DNA of 64,000 nucleotides from Streptomyces iranensis (GCF_017874715.1 NZ_JAGGLR010000005.1:417339-481338); one strand, 5' to 3'; counted from the stretch's first letter, positions 1 to 9,790 are shown. The notes: a model not told the origin generated them from the letters alone. Translations and numbers: made by a program.

Positions 1-380
1 AGGTCGGGATTCAGATTCTGGAGTCGCTGAATCTGCGGCAGCGGCGGCTGGAGATCGTCTCGTGTCCGTCGTGCGGTCGGGCGCAGGTGGATGTGTACAA
101 GCTCGCGGATCAGGTGACGGCCGGTCTGGAGGGTATGGAGGTTCCGTTGCGGGTGGCGGTCATGGGGTGTGTCGTCAACGGTCCGGGTGAGGCGCGTGAG
201 GCGGACCTGGGTGTCGCCTCCGGCAATGGCAAGGGGCAGATCTTCGTCAAGGGCGAGGTCATCAAGACCGTGCCGGAGTCGAAGATCGTGGAGACCCTGA
301 TCGAGGAGGCAATGAACATCGCGCGGCGCATGGAGGACGAGGGGGTCCCGTCGGGTACCCCGGACGTCACCGTGAGCTGA
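1..380 (+). CDS. ispG: 4-hydroxy-3-methylbut-2-en-1-yl diphosphate synthase (C-terminal part)
   Basis: This is the 3' end of an open frame that enters from the left edge (frame phase starts at base 3). IspG/GcpE is the iron-sulfur enzyme of the MEP isoprenoid pathway that reductively dehydrates methylerythritol cyclodiphosphate to HMBPP. The visible 125 residues hold the C-terminal [4Fe-4S] domain: CPSCGR, then [10 protein letters not shown] with the third cluster cysteine, and the family ending with an E-rich helix before the stop at 378-380. The first two thirds of the protein lie outside the window. It is followed 23 bp downstream by dxs, so two MEP enzymes sit in one operon. In S. coelicolor (from memory) the same ispG-dxs-aminotransferase order closes the hopanoid cluster. 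Confidence 0.95.
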   Translation, partial: VGIQILESLNLRQRRLEIVSCPSCGRAQVDVYKLADQVTAGLEGMEVPLRVAVMGCVVNGPGEAREADLGVASGNGKGQIFVKGEVIKTVPESKIVETLIEEAMNIARRMEDEGVPSGTPDVTVS

Positions 381-403
381 TACACCGAGGAGGGGAACCG
401 ACC

Positions 404-2371
404 GTGCCGTTGCTGGAGAACATCCGGGGCCCGCACGACCTCAAGGCGCTGACCGGTGCGGAACTGGCCGCGCTCGCACAGGAGATCAGGGAGTTCCTGA
501 TCGACGCGGTGGCCAGGACCGGGGGCCATCTGGGACCGAACCTCGGCGTGGTCGAGCTGTCCATAGCCCTGCACCGCGTCTTCGACTCGCCCGCCGATCG
601 CATCCTGTGGGACACCGGCCACCAGTCCTACGTCCACAAACTGCTCACCGGACGCCAGGACTTCTCCAAGCTCCGCCACAAGGGCGGGCTGTCCGGCTAT
701 CCGTCACGGGCCGAGTCCGAGCACGACATCATCGAGAACAGCCATGCCTCCACCGTGCTGGGCTGGGCCGACGGCCTCGCCAAGGCCAATGCGGTGCACG
801 GCGGCACCGACCATGTGGTGGCCGTCATCGGCGACGGGGCACTGACCGGCGGGATGGCCTGGGAGGCGCTCAACAACATCGCCGCCGCCCGGGACCGGCC
901 GCTGATCATCGTCGTCAACGACAACGAGCGCTCGTACCCGCCGACCGTCGGCGGGCTCGCCGGCCACCTCGCCACCCTGCGCACCACCGACGGCTACGAG
1001 CGCTTCCTGGCCTGGGGCAAGGACATGCTCCAGCGCGCCCCCGTGGTCGGCCGGCCGCTGTACGGGTCGCTGCACGGCGCCAAGAAGGGGTTCAAGGACG
1101 CCTTCGCGCCGCAGGGCATGTTCGAGGACCTGGGGCTGAAGTACGTCGGCCCCATCGACGGCCATGACACCGAGGCGGTCGAGTCGGCCCTGCGCCGGGC
1201 CAAGCGGTTCCACGGCCCGGTCCTCGTCCACTGCCTCACCGAGAAGGGGCGGGGCTACCCGCCCGCGCTGGAGGACGAGGCGGACCATTTCCGCACCGTG
1301 GCCGCGATGGACCCGCTCACCTGCGCGCCCCTCGTCCCGTCCGGCGGACGGTCGTGGACCTCGGTGTTCGGCGAGGAGATGGTGCGGCTCGGCGCCGAGC
1401 GGCCGGACGTGGTGGCCATCACGGCGGCGATGCTGGAGCCGGTCGGCCTGCGGGCGTTCGCCGAGGCGTACCCCGAGCGGGTGTGGGACGTGGGCATCGC
1501 CGAGCAGCACGCGGCGGTCTCGGCGGCCGGGCTCGCCACCGGCGGACTCCACCCGGTCCTCGCTGTCTACGCCACCTTCCTCAACCGCGCCTTCGACCAG
1601 CTGCTGATGGATGTCGCCCTGCACAAGTGCGGCGTGACGTTCGTCCTGGACCGGTCCGGTGTCACCGGCACCGACGGCCCGAGCCACAACGGCATGTGGG
1701 ACATGTCCGTCCTCCAGGTGGTGCCGGGGCTGCGGATCGCCGCCCCGCGCGACGCCGACCAGCTCCGTGCCCAGCTGCGCGAGGCGGTCGGCGTGGACGA
1801 CGCGCCGACCGTCATCCGCTTCCCCCAGGAGTCGGTGGGGGAGCCGATTCCGGCGATCGACCGGGTGGGCGGGATGGACGTCCTGCGCCGGGGCGAGGAC
1901 CTCCTCCTCGTGGCGGCCGGGGTCATGGCCCCCGTCGCGCTGCGCGCCGCCGAGCTGCTGGCCGGGCGCGACATCGGCTGCACGGTCCTGGATCCGCGCT
2001 GGGTCAAGCCCGTCGATCCCGAGCTCCCCGGGCTCGCGGCGCGCCACCGGCTGGTGGCGGTTGTGGAGGACAATGTGCGCTCCGGCGGGGTGGGCGCGGC
2101 GGTCGCCCAGGCGCTGCGGGACGCCGAAGTCGACCTGCCGGTGCGGACGTTCGGCATCCCCGAGGAGTTCCTGGCGCATGCCAAGCGCGGTGAGGTGCTC
2201 GCCGACATCGGGCTCACCCCCGCCGAGATCGCGGGCCGGATCGGGGCGGCCCTGACCCGTATCGGGGCGGCCCGCCCGGAGCGGGCGGGCGCCCTCGCCG
2301 GGGCGCGTACCGCCGCCGGGGCCCGTACCCCCGCCGGGACCCGTACCGCCGCCAAGGAGAGCCAGGCATGA
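404..2371 (+). CDS. dxs: 1-deoxy-D-xylulose-5-phosphate synthase
   Basis: DXS condenses pyruvate and glyceraldehyde 3-phosphate, using thiamine diphosphate, in the first MEP-pathway step. The 655-aa product has the three transketolase domains. The N-terminal TPP domain carries GDGALTGG near residue 143 followed by EALNN. The pyrimidine domain carries the catalytic Glu in VGIAEQHA near residue 365 and [15 protein letters not shown] near 415. A C-terminal transketolase domain follows. The GTG start is preceded by GAGGAGGGG at 387-395. The last about 35 residues are a low-complexity Ala/Arg/Thr tail built from short near-repeats ([17 protein letters not shown]) and are unlikely to be catalytic. 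Its stop overlaps the next ATG (ATGA), implying coupled translation. A second dxs elsewhere in the genome is likely, since this copy belongs to a hopanoid-type locus; that is inference. Confidence 0.96.
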   Translation: MPLLENIRGPHDLKALTGAELAALAQEIREFLIDAVARTGGHLGPNLGVVELSIALHRVFDSPADRILWDTGHQSYVHKLLTGRQDFSKLRHKGGLSGYPSRAESEHDIIENSHASTVLGWADGLAKANAVHGGTDHVVAVIGDGALTGGMAWEALNNIAAARDRPLIIVVNDNERSYPPTVGGLAGHLATLRTTDGYERFLAWGKDMLQRAPVVGRPLYGSLHGAKKGFKDAFAPQGMFEDLGLKYVGPIDGHDTEAVESALRRAKRFHGPVLVHCLTEKGRGYPPALEDEADHFRTVAAMDPLTCAPLVPSGGRSWTSVFGEEMVRLGAERPDVVAITAAMLEPVGLRAFAEAYPERVWDVGIAEQHAAVSAAGLATGGLHPVLAVYATFLNRAFDQLLMDVALHKCGVTFVLDRSGVTGTDGPSHNGMWDMSVLQVVPGLRIAAPRDADQLRAQLREAVGVDDAPTVIRFPQESVGEPIPAIDRVGGMDVLRRGEDLLLVAAGVMAPVALRAAELLAGRDIGCTVLDPRWVKPVDPELPGLAARHRLVAVVEDNVRSGGVGAAVAQALRDAEVDLPVRTFGIPEEFLAHAKRGEVLADIGLTPAEIAGRIGAALTRIGAARPERAGALAGARTAAGARTPAGTRTAAKESQA

Positions 2372-3777
2372 CAGCAGCCGAGCAGCAGCAGCGGCGTTCG
2401 GGCTTCGACCTCGGGAAGCTGCTGGCCGAGCGCGCGTCGGAGCGGTACGACCTGCACACCCGGCACCTCAACCACCAGCTGCCGCGGATGCTGCGCACCA
2501 TCGGGTTCGACAAGGTCTACGAGCGGGCCGAGGGCGCGTACTTCTGGGACGACGAGGGCCAGGACTACCTCGATATGCTCGCCGGTTTCGGGGTGATGGG
2601 CCTGGGCCGCCACCACCCCGTGGTCCGCAAGGCGCTGCACGACGTCCTGGACGCCGACCTGGCCGATCTGACCCGCTTCGACTGCCAGCCGCTGCCCGGT
2701 CTGCTGGCCGAGCGGCTGCTGACCCACGCCCCCCATCTGGACCGGGTCTTCTTCGGCAACAGCGGCACCGAGGCCGTCGAGACGGCCCTGAAGTTCGCCC
2801 GCTACGCCACTCGCAAGCCGCGCGTCCTGTACTGCGCCCACGCCTTCCACGGGCTGACCACCGGCTCGCTGTCGGTCAACGGTGAGGACGGCTTCCGCAA
2901 GGGGTTCGCCCCGCTGCTGCCCGACACCCCGATCGAGATGGGCGACCTCGACGCGCTGGAGCGGGAGCTGGCGCGCGGGGACGTGGCGGGGTTCGTGGTG
3001 GAGCCCATCCAGGGCAAGGGGGTGCACGAGACCCCGCCCGGCTTCCTGCGCGCCGCACAGGAGTTGCTCCACCGCCACAAGGCCCTGCTCATCGCGGACG
3101 AGGTGCAGACCGGCCTCGGCCGCACCGGGGACTTCTTCGCCTACGGCCACGAGGACGGCGTCGAACCGGATCTGGTGTGCGTGGCCAAGGCCCTCTCCGG
3201 GGGCTATGTGCCGGTCGGCGCGACCCTCGGCAAGGACTGGATCTTCAGACGGGTCTATTCGTCGATGGACCGGGTGCTGGTCCACTCGGCCAGCTTCGGG
3301 TCCAACGCCCAGGCCATGGCGGCCGGGCTCGCCGTCCTCGCCGTCATGGAGGACGAGGAGGTCGTGGCCAACGCCCGCCGCACCGGTGAGCTGCTGCGCG
3401 ACCGCCTCGCCGCGCTGGTGGACCGCTACGAGCTGCTGCACGATGTCCGCGGCCGGGGGCTGATGATCGGCATCGAGTTCGGCAGACCCAGCTCACTGGG
3501 GCTGCGCAGCCGGTGGGCGATGCTCCAGGCGGCGCGCAAGGGGCTGTTCGCGCAGATGGTCGTCGTCCCGCTGCTGCGGCGCCATCGCATCCTCACCCAG
3601 GTGTCCGGCGACCATCTGGAGGTCATTAAGCTGATCCCGCCGCTGATCATCGGCGAGCGGGAAGTGGACCGTTTCGTCGAGGCGTTCACAGCGGTCATGG
3701 ACGACGCACACGACGGCGGCGGCCTGATCTGGGACTTCGGCCGGACGCTCGTCAAACAGGCGGTGGCAGGCCGCTGA
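2368..3777 (+). CDS. hpnO: Class III aminotransferase, hopanoid side-chain type (HpnO-like)
   Basis: This 469-aa PLP enzyme of fold type I resembles ornithine/acetylornithine aminotransferases. Visible hallmarks are [18 protein letters not shown] (the phosphate-binding region), [26 protein letters not shown] with the cofactor-binding Asp, and the Schiff-base lysine K274 in [10 protein letters not shown]. About 470 residues is longer than acetylornithine aminotransferases (about 400) and matches the HpnO family, which aminates ribosylhopane or its aldehyde to aminobacteriohopanetriol. The assignment rests mainly on its coupled position after ispG and dxs. In S. coelicolor a comparable gene sits in the hopanoid cluster. 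If the upstream flank lacks squalene-hopene cyclase, a generic ornithine-type transaminase is the alternative. Confidence 0.8.
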   Translation: MTAAEQQQRRSGFDLGKLLAERASERYDLHTRHLNHQLPRMLRTIGFDKVYERAEGAYFWDDEGQDYLDMLAGFGVMGLGRHHPVVRKALHDVLDADLADLTRFDCQPLPGLLAERLLTHAPHLDRVFFGNSGTEAVETALKFARYATRKPRVLYCAHAFHGLTTGSLSVNGEDGFRKGFAPLLPDTPIEMGDLDALERELARGDVAGFVVEPIQGKGVHETPPGFLRAAQELLHRHKALLIADEVQTGLGRTGDFFAYGHEDGVEPDLVCVAKALSGGYVPVGATLGKDWIFRRVYSSMDRVLVHSASFGSNAQAMAAGLAVLAVMEDEEVVANARRTGELLRDRLAALVDRYELLHDVRGRGLMIGIEFGRPSSLGLRSRWAMLQAARKGLFAQMVVVPLLRRHRILTQVSGDHLEVIKLIPPLIIGEREVDRFVEAFTAVMDDAHDGGGLIWDFGRTLVKQAVAGR

Positions 3778-3794
3778 CCGATGGGGGACCCCGC

Positions 3795-4988
3795 ATGATC
3801 GACGCGACCGCCGTACGGGCCGTGAACACACTGACGGCGAGGTGGGCGCGGGCGGCCGTGGCGGACGAGGGCACGGCCTTCGCCGCCACCGGGGTCTGGC
3901 CGCTGCTCGCCCTGCTCACGGGCGGTGCCGACGGCCCGGCCCGGCAGGAGCTGGAGGGCGCGCTGGGCGTCGGCGCGGACGGCGCGACGGCGCTCGGCGG
4001 GCAGACGCTCGGGGCGCTGGACGCCATGGACGGTGTCCACGCGGCCACCGGGCTGTGGACCCGCCAGGACCTGCCGATCCGGCCCGAGTGGGAGGCCGCG
4101 CTGCCCCCGGGCGTACGGTCCACGCTGACCGGGGACGCCGAGCGCGACCGCAAGGAGCTGGATGGCTGGGCGGCCCGGCGCACCCGGGGCGCGATCGCCG
4201 AGATGCCCGTACCGCTCACCCCCGACACCCGGCTGGTGCTGGCCGGAGCGCTCACGGTGGAGACGGCATGGCTCCAGCCGTTCCAGCCGGGCCTGCTGAG
4301 GCCGGCGAGCGGACCCTGGCGGGACCGGTCGCTGGCCGGGCTCACCCGGTCCACGGACGACCTCGACGGGGTGCTGCGGGTCGTCCCCGACACCCCGGCC
4401 GGTCCGCTCACCCTGTCCGGGGTCGCGGGCGGCAACGGACTGGATGTGCATCTGGTCCTCGGCGCCGAGGACGCCCCGGGCGGCGAGGTGCTGGAGGCCG
4501 GGATCGGCGCGGTGGCCGGGGGTTACGCGGGATGGCCCGGCTCGGCGCTGCCGCCGGGCGAGGCCGGGCCCGGGGTTCGGGTGATGGAGGTCCCGAGCTG
4601 GGACCCCACACCCCGGGCGACGCTCACCACCCCGCAGTTCACCGTGACGGCGCGGCACGATCTGCTGCGCAGGGCCGAGCTGTTCGGGCTGCGCACCGCC
4701 CAGGACGCCGCGCGCGGCCACTTTCCGGGGATCAGCCCCGCCGCGCTGGCGCTGTCGTCGGCGGAGCAGTCCATGACCGCCTCGTTCAGCGCCGAGGGCT
4801 TCCTCGCGGCGGCGGTGACCGCGTTCGCCATGGCACCCGGTTCGGCGCCGCCGCAGCGGACGGCGAAGCTGATCAGCGTGCGGTACGAGCGGCCGTTCGG
4901 CTTCCTGGCCGTGCACCGCGCCACCGGTCTGGTGCTGACGGCGGGCTGGGTCACCGAGCCGGAGGCCGGGGCCGACACCATGTGGTGA
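3795..4988 (+). CDS. Serpin-family serine protease inhibitor
   Basis: The 397-aa product matches the usual serpin length and fold order. The N-terminal helix has FAATGVWPLLALL. The reactive-centre hinge is AEGFLAAAVTA near residue 335, followed by a bait loop FAMAPGSAPPQRT, and then the C-terminal serpin signature RPFGFLAVHRATGLVLTAGWV. Serpins trap chymotrypsin- or subtilisin-type proteases by suicide cleavage. No signal peptide or membrane segment is visible, so the protein would act inside the cell unless exported otherwise. It begins 17 bp after the aminotransferase stop, probably as the last gene of that transcript. The hinge is Ala-rich as in inhibitory serpins. The exact P1 residue cannot be fixed by eye. 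Confidence 0.88.
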   Translation: MIDATAVRAVNTLTARWARAAVADEGTAFAATGVWPLLALLTGGADGPARQELEGALGVGADGATALGGQTLGALDAMDGVHAATGLWTRQDLPIRPEWEAALPPGVRSTLTGDAERDRKELDGWAARRTRGAIAEMPVPLTPDTRLVLAGALTVETAWLQPFQPGLLRPASGPWRDRSLAGLTRSTDDLDGVLRVVPDTPAGPLTLSGVAGGNGLDVHLVLGAEDAPGGEVLEAGIGAVAGGYAGWPGSALPPGEAGPGVRVMEVPSWDPTPRATLTTPQFTVTARHDLLRRAELFGLRTAQDAARGHFPGISPAALALSSAEQSMTASFSAEGFLAAAVTAFAMAPGSAPPQRTAKLISVRYERPFGFLAVHRATGLVLTAGWVTEPEAGADTMW

Positions 4989-5079
4989 GGCCCGTGAACC
5001 CGCGGCCGTTCAGCACCCACGGCCGCTCAGCCCGTGAGCCCTTCAGCCCGGAGGGGCCCGTCAGCCCGGAGCGGGCCCG

Positions 5080-5904
5080 TCAGCCGGTGAGCAGCCGCTC
5101 GCGGAGCCGGTCGCGCTGCTCGGGGGCGAGGCCGAGCCCCTCGGCGAGATAGCGCTCGGTGCCGCCCCAGGTCTCCTCGATCGTCGTGATGGCCGCCGCC
5201 AGATATTCGGCGCGCGCGTCGAACAGCGGCAGCAGCAGCGCCATGATCTCGGGCGACATGGGGTCGGAGCCGTCACCCGGAGCGCCCTTGCGCCAGATCT
5301 TGTAGCGCCGGTGGGCGGCGGCCGACTCGAGGTAGTCGGCCTCGATGGCCTCCTGGGTGACGCCGAGGGCCAGCAGGGTCACCGCGATGGACAGCCCGGC
5401 CCGGTCCTTGCCCGCCGAACAGTGCATCAGCACCGGTGAGCTGTCCTCGGCCAGATCGCGGAGGATCCGGCCGTGCTCGACGAGCCGGTTGGTGACGATG
5501 GAGCGGTAGGAGCCGATCATGCGCTTCTCGGCCCGGCCCTCGGAGAGCAGCTCGCGCAGGGTCTTCAGATCGCCCTCGCGCACCATCGTCCAGAACCCGG
5601 CGCCGTCGGCCGGGTCGGACAGTGGCAGATTGACGTTGCGGACCCCGCGGAGCGTGACGTCCGGGCCCTCCAGCTTGATGTCGGCTGCGTTGCGGAAGTC
5701 GAAGACGGTATGCAGGCCGAGCGAGTCGAGGTAGACCGTGTCCGCCTCGGTGGCATGGGCGAGATGGCCGCTGCGGAACAGCACTCCGGGCCGTACGCGG
5801 CGGCCGTCGGCAGCCGGCAGTCCACCGAGATCACGGAAATTGCGTACCCCCACCAGTCGGCTTTCGGTCTGGGGGACCTGCGGCGACTGCGACTGCTGCG
5901 TCAC
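5080..5904 (-). CDS. Tyrosine/phosphoinositide-type protein phosphatase
   Basis: A 274-aa cysteine phosphatase of the bacterial DSP-like (MptpB/LipA) family. It opens with VRNFRDLGGLP and has the active-site P-loop HCSAGKDRAGLS near residue 165, with Cys as nucleophile and the GKDRxG form typical of this group rather than HCX5R kinases' partners. The open frame extends further upstream, but GTG at 5904 is the best start because AAGGAGAG lies 5-6 bp in front of it and family homology begins right after. No signal peptide is seen. It converges with the serpin gene and is divergent from the alpha-galactosidase gene. The substrate is unknown. Confidence 0.86.
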   Translation of the reverse strand: MTQQSQSPQVPQTESRLVGVRNFRDLGGLPAADGRRVRPGVLFRSGHLAHATEADTVYLDSLGLHTVFDFRNAADIKLEGPDVTLRGVRNVNLPLSDPADGAGFWTMVREGDLKTLRELLSEGRAEKRMIGSYRSIVTNRLVEHGRILRDLAEDSSPVLMHCSAGKDRAGLSIAVTLLALGVTQEAIEADYLESAAAHRRYKIWRKGAPGDGSDPMSPEIMALLLPLFDARAEYLAAAITTIEETWGGTERYLAEGLGLAPEQRDRLRERLLTG

Positions 5905-6070
5905 GGGCTCTCCTTCACCATCGGCCGCCGACGCGGCTCGTCGACGAGGCGGCTGAAGCTGACCATACGACATGCGTGCAGCGGGCAATCGGTCTCGTGA
6001 GGGTGCGGGCATTGCCGCACCGTCCACCCTCCCCGATCATGTTGATACCTGTGGAGAACTGGGGAGTGCG

Positions 6071-8182
6071 ATGATCGAAACCGGTGGAAGCGGTCGGCTC
6101 TGGGTGCTCTCGGGGCGGCACAGTAGCTATGCCCTGCGCCTCACCGACGGTGATGAGCTGCTCCATCTCCACTGGGGGCCGAGGATCGCGGTCGAGGACG
6201 CCGAGGCCCTCGCCGCCGAGCCGGGGCCGCCCGACTGGCCGTTCGAATCACCGCTGGACGGGCGCGAGGAGTACCCCGTGGAGGGCGGTCCGCGCTTCGT
6301 CCGCCCCGCCCTGTCCGTACACGCCGGGGGCGTACGCGGCACCGAGTGGCGCTTCGACGGCGGCGCCGTCCTCGACCCCGGCACCGGTGAGGAGCTGCGG
6401 CTGCGCTTCCACGATCCGCTGCACCACCTCGACATCACCCTCCACTACCGGATGCGGGACGACGGCGATGTCATCGAGCGCTGGACCACCCTCGCCCACA
6501 CCGGCACCGCCGGGCAGGAGCCGGTGGAGCTGCTGCGCGCCGACTCCGCCGCCTGGTCGCTCCCGGCGCGCGACCGCTGGCGGCTGTCCCATCTGCACGG
6601 CCGCTGGGCCGCCGAGAGCCGGCTCGCCCGCACCGAGCTCACCCCCGGTGAGAAGGTGATCGGCAGCCGCCGGGGCCACACCAGCCATCACCATCTGCCC
6701 TGGATCGCCCTGGACGGCGGGGCGGCCACCGAGGAGAGCGGCGAGGTGCACAGCTGCGCGCTCGCCTGGTCCGGGGCCTGGCGGATCGCCGTCCAGCTGC
6801 TGAGCGACGGCGCCGTCCAGGCGGTGGGCGGGGTCGGCCACGACGACGCGGGCCAGCTGCTCCTCGCGCCGGGCGAGTCCTTCACCACGCCCGTCTTCGC
6901 GGGGCTGTGGACCGACGGCGGCTTCGGGGCCGCGAGCCGCGCCTGGCACGCCTGGCAGCTCGCGCATGTGGTCCCCGGCGCCGACCGGTCCCGGCCGGTG
7001 CTCTACAACTCGTGGGAGGCCACCGAGTTCGAGGTGAGCGAGGAGCAGCAGCGTTCGCTCGCGCGGCTGGCCGCCGACATGGGCGTCGAGCTGTTCGTCG
7101 TGGACGACGGCTGGTTCGGGGCGCGCACCAGCGACCGGGCCGGGCTCGGCGACTGGACGCCCAACCCGGACCGCTTTCCGTACGGGCTGAAGCCGCTGGC
7201 CGACGAGGTGCACACGCTCGGGATGCGGTTCGGCATCTGGGTCGAGCCGGAGATGGTCAACCCCGACAGCGACCTCTACCGCGCCCACCCCGACTGGGTG
7301 CAGCACCACCCCGGCCGGGCCCGCACCGAGTTCCGCAACCAGCTCGTGCTCAACCTCGCCCGCCCCGAGGTGCGCGGCTATCTGTGGGAGCGGCTGGACA
7401 CCCTGCTGAGCGGCGCGCCCGTCGACTATGTGAAATGGGACTTCAACCGCTCCTTCGCGGACGCCGGCTGGCCCGGCGACCCCTATCCGCGGCGGCTGTG
7501 GATCGACCATGTACGCGGGCTGTACGAGCTGCTGGAGCGGCTGCGCGCCGCCCACCCCGGGGTCGCCTTCGAGTCCTGCTCGGGTGGCGGCGGCCGGATC
7601 GACCTCGGCGTCCTGGGCCTGACCGACCAGGTGTGGACCTCGGACAACACCGATCCACTGGACCGGCTGGCCATCCAGCACGGCTTCGGTCAGCTCCACC
7701 CGGCCCGGGTGATGGCCGCCTGGGTCACCGACAGCCCCAACGCCATGGGCAACGCCCGGGTCAGCTCGCTGCGCTTCCGCTTCGTCAGCGCGATGGCCGG
7801 GGTGCTGGGCGTGGGTGGCGACCTGACCCGCTGGAGCGAGGCCGAACTCGCCGAGGCCCGCGACTGGGTGGCGCTCTACAAGCGGGTGCGCCCGGTCGTC
7901 CAGCACGGTGAGCTGTACCGGCTGCGGCCGCCGGAGGGCGACGGGCTCAGCGCGGTGCAGTACGTCCGGGGTGCGGAGACCGTCGTGCTGGCCTGGCTCC
8001 AGGCGCAGCACCACGGCCGGGCACAGCTTCCGCTGCGGCTGCGCGGGCTCGACCCGGCGGCCGCGTACCGGGATCTGGAGACCGGGGAGGTGCACCGGGG
8101 AGCGGTGCTCGCCCACCGGGGCTTGCGCACCGGGCTGAGCGGCGACCTGGACGCCGCCGTATTCCACCTTCGCCGAAACTGA
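6071..8182 (+). CDS. GH36 alpha-galactosidase
   Basis: The 703-aa protein has the four-part GH36 organisation: an N-terminal beta-supersandwich, then a (beta/alpha)8 barrel, then a C-terminal beta domain. Motifs in the barrel are LFVVDDGWFGAR, RFGIWVEPEMVNPDS, the nucleophile D457 in YVKWDFNR, and the acid/base D525 in VWTSDNTDP after CSGGGGRIDLG. The family hydrolyses terminal alpha-1,6-galactosides such as melibiose and raffinose. No signal peptide is visible, so it is probably cytoplasmic. ATG at 6071 is chosen because GGGGAG sits about 5 bp upstream; an upstream in-frame ATG at 5972 would overlap the promoter region of the divergent phosphatase. No sugar transporter or regulator lies next to it. 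Confidence 0.92.
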   Translation: MIETGGSGRLWVLSGRHSSYALRLTDGDELLHLHWGPRIAVEDAEALAAEPGPPDWPFESPLDGREEYPVEGGPRFVRPALSVHAGGVRGTEWRFDGGAVLDPGTGEELRLRFHDPLHHLDITLHYRMRDDGDVIERWTTLAHTGTAGQEPVELLRADSAAWSLPARDRWRLSHLHGRWAAESRLARTELTPGEKVIGSRRGHTSHHHLPWIALDGGAATEESGEVHSCALAWSGAWRIAVQLLSDGAVQAVGGVGHDDAGQLLLAPGESFTTPVFAGLWTDGGFGAASRAWHAWQLAHVVPGADRSRPVLYNSWEATEFEVSEEQQRSLARLAADMGVELFVVDDGWFGARTSDRAGLGDWTPNPDRFPYGLKPLADEVHTLGMRFGIWVEPEMVNPDSDLYRAHPDWVQHHPGRARTEFRNQLVLNLARPEVRGYLWERLDTLLSGAPVDYVKWDFNRSFADAGWPGDPYPRRLWIDHVRGLYELLERLRAAHPGVAFESCSGGGGRIDLGVLGLTDQVWTSDNTDPLDRLAIQHGFGQLHPARVMAAWVTDSPNAMGNARVSSLRFRFVSAMAGVLGVGGDLTRWSEAELAEARDWVALYKRVRPVVQHGELYRLRPPEGDGLSAVQYVRGAETVVLAWLQAQHHGRAQLPLRLRGLDPAAAYRDLETGEVHRGAVLAHRGLRTGLSGDLDAAVFHLRRN

Positions 8183-8261
8183 CCAGGTGGGATAGATCAC
8201 CCCACGTCAAGGCCTGGTTACGGTGGCGTAGGTCACGCGATCGGGTGAATGATGTCCCGAC

Positions 8262-9059
8262 GTGGCAGACGATAAGGAGAGATTCAGCAACGGTTCCATC
8301 GGGTCGTACGCAGCCGTCGGAGACAGCTTCACCGAGGGCGTCGGCGACCCCGGCCCTGACGGGGTGTTCGTCGGCTGGGCCGACCGGCTCGCCGTCCTGC
8401 TGTCCGACCAACGACCCCACGACGATTTCCGCTACGCCAATCTGGCCGTACGCGGTCGACTCCTTGACCAGATCGTGGCCGAGCAGGTGGCCCGCGCCAT
8501 CGAACTCGGCCCGGATCTGGTCACCTTCTGTGCGGGGGGCAATGACATCCTGCGCCCCGGCAGCGACCCCGACGATGTGGCCGAGCGCTATGAGGCGGCC
8601 GTCGCCGACCTCCGGGCGCGGGTGGGCACCGTGCTGGTGTGCACCGGCTTCGACACCAGAGGGGTGCCGGTGCTGCGCCATCTGCGGGGCAAGATCGCCA
8701 CGTATACGGCGCATGTGCGGGCGATCGCCGACCGCCACGGCTGCCCGGTGCTCGACCTGTGGTCGCTGCGCTCGGTGCAGGACCGCCGGGCCTGGGACGC
8801 CGACCGGCTGCATCTGTCGCCGGACGGGCACACCCGGATCGCGCTGAGAGCCGGTCAGGTGCTCGGCCTGGACGTCCCGGCCGATCCCGATCAGCCCTGG
8901 CCCCCGGAGGGGCAGCGCACCGCGGCCGAGGTGCGCCGGGACAACATCCACTGGGCGCGCGAATATCTGGTGCCCTGGATCGGCCGGCGGCTGCGCGGAG
9001 AGTCGTCGGGTGACCATGTGGAGGCCAAGCGGCCCGATCTGCTGCCGCTGCGGCCCTGA
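8262..9059 (+). CDS. SGNH/GDSL-family hydrolase
   Basis: A 265-aa esterase or lipase-like enzyme. Block I is AAVGDSFTEG with the nucleophile S22, block III is GGNDIL, and block V is DRLHLSPDGH with the catalytic Asp and His. No signal peptide is present, so it is intracellular, which is common for this Streptomyces subgroup. The GTG start lies 79 bp after the alpha-galactosidase stop, so it may have its own promoter. The C-terminal about 70 residues (after the His) are charged and include REYLVPWIGRRLRG, a family feature of these actinobacterial proteins. Substrate unknown. Confidence 0.88.
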   Translation: MADDKERFSNGSIGSYAAVGDSFTEGVGDPGPDGVFVGWADRLAVLLSDQRPHDDFRYANLAVRGRLLDQIVAEQVARAIELGPDLVTFCAGGNDILRPGSDPDDVAERYEAAVADLRARVGTVLVCTGFDTRGVPVLRHLRGKIATYTAHVRAIADRHGCPVLDLWSLRSVQDRRAWDADRLHLSPDGHTRIALRAGQVLGLDVPADPDQPWPPEGQRTAAEVRRDNIHWAREYLVPWIGRRLRGESSGDHVEAKRPDLLPLRP

Positions 9060-9101
9060 ACGATCCGTGACGAACGATCCGTGACCCGAAGCGGTCCCGG
9101 A

Positions 9102-9170
9102 GGAATAGGGGCAGACCCCCGTTGGCGCCCCGAGGCTGACCGCCCGGTGCGCTGTCGCTGCCCCTATTCC
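9102..9170. terminator. Long stem-loop between convergent genes
   Basis: A perfect 13-bp inverted repeat, GGAATAGGGGCAG at 9102-9114 and CTGCCCCTATTCC at 9158-9170, encloses a 43-nt GC-rich loop. It lies between the convergent SGNH hydrolase and HATPase genes, so a bidirectional terminator is the simplest role. There is no T-run. Just before it, the 11-mer CGATCCGTGAC occurs twice (9061 and 9076). Confidence 0.5.
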
Positions 9171-9210
9171 CTCGGCACCGCTCGTCCGTCGTGTCGTCGC
9201 CGCAGGGGCG

Positions 9211-9675
9211 CTATATCGCCAGGTAGGCCCAGACGGCGCGGCCCGCGCCCCCCTGGTTCGGCCTGACCCCCCAGGCCTCCGACATGGCCTCCACCAGCAT
9301 CAGCCCGCGGCCGCCCTCCTGGTCGGCGCTCACCGACCGGGCCTCGGGCACCGTGCGCGCACAACCCTGGTCGGCCACCTCCAGCCGCAGCCGGGTGCCT
9401 ATGAGCTGGAGTGAGCAGCGAACGTCCTCGCTGGAGGTGTGGCGCACCGCGTTGGTGAAGAGCTCGGAGACGATCAACTCCGCGCTGTCCCGGGTGTCCT
9501 GGTCGATGCCCCATGAGCCCAGCCGCCGGACGACATGCCTTCTCGCCTCGGCGACGGACGTACTCAGCGCCGGCAGACGAAACACGTCGTGGCGGGGCGG
9601 AGCGACCACGGTGCCGCCGCGCCCTAACCGGAGAGCCTCATAGGAAGGAGCCACGCCGACACTATGCTCTGTCAC
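9211..9675 (-). CDS. RsbW/SpoIIAB-like ATP-binding (HATPase_c_2) protein
   Basis: A single-domain GHKL ATPase related to anti-sigma-factor kinases. The N box is ELIVSELFTNAVRHT, the G1 box is LEVADQGC, and GGRGLMLVEAMSEAWG is the G2/ATP-lid region. Proteins of this type are abundant in Streptomyces and usually lack a known partner. Here it is divergent from a WhiJ-type regulator and a DUF397 gene, a trio repeatedly found in Streptomyces. The start is uncertain: GTG at 9675 is given (154 aa), a TTG at 9690 is also possible, and no strong Shine-Dalgarno is visible for either. The palindrome at 9698-9712 lies directly upstream. Confidence 0.85.
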   Translation of the reverse strand: MTEHSVGVAPSYEALRLGRGGTVVAPPRHDVFRLPALSTSVAEARRHVVRRLGSWGIDQDTRDSAELIVSELFTNAVRHTSSEDVRCSLQLIGTRLRLEVADQGCARTVPEARSVSADQEGGRGLMLVEAMSEAWGVRPNQGGAGRAVWAYLAI

Positions 9676-9697
9676 GCTCGCGTATGGCAAGGTTCAA

Positions 9698-9712
9698 TCT
9701 GTAAATTACAGA
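9698..9712. promoter_or_regulatory. Candidate operator palindrome in the WhiJ-type divergent region
   Basis: TCTGTAAATTACAGA is a palindrome with 7-nt arms around one central base. It is AT-rich in a 70% GC background. It sits 23 bp upstream of the HATPase start and 78 bp upstream of the HTH regulator start, where a regulator controlling both genes would bind. Its use by the adjacent regulator is inferred. Confidence 0.55.
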
Positions 9713-9790
9713 ATCGCAAGCGCAGGCTGTTCGGAATGCTGAGCCCATGCCAGACTGCTGTGTCGTGAAGGTACTTGGAGGGGGACGGTA

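Noticed and set aside
9102..9170. A tRNA-like 69-nt structure
   Set aside because: The stem is 13 bp, no T-loop GTTC or anticodon arm is present, and the loop does not fold into a cloverleaf.
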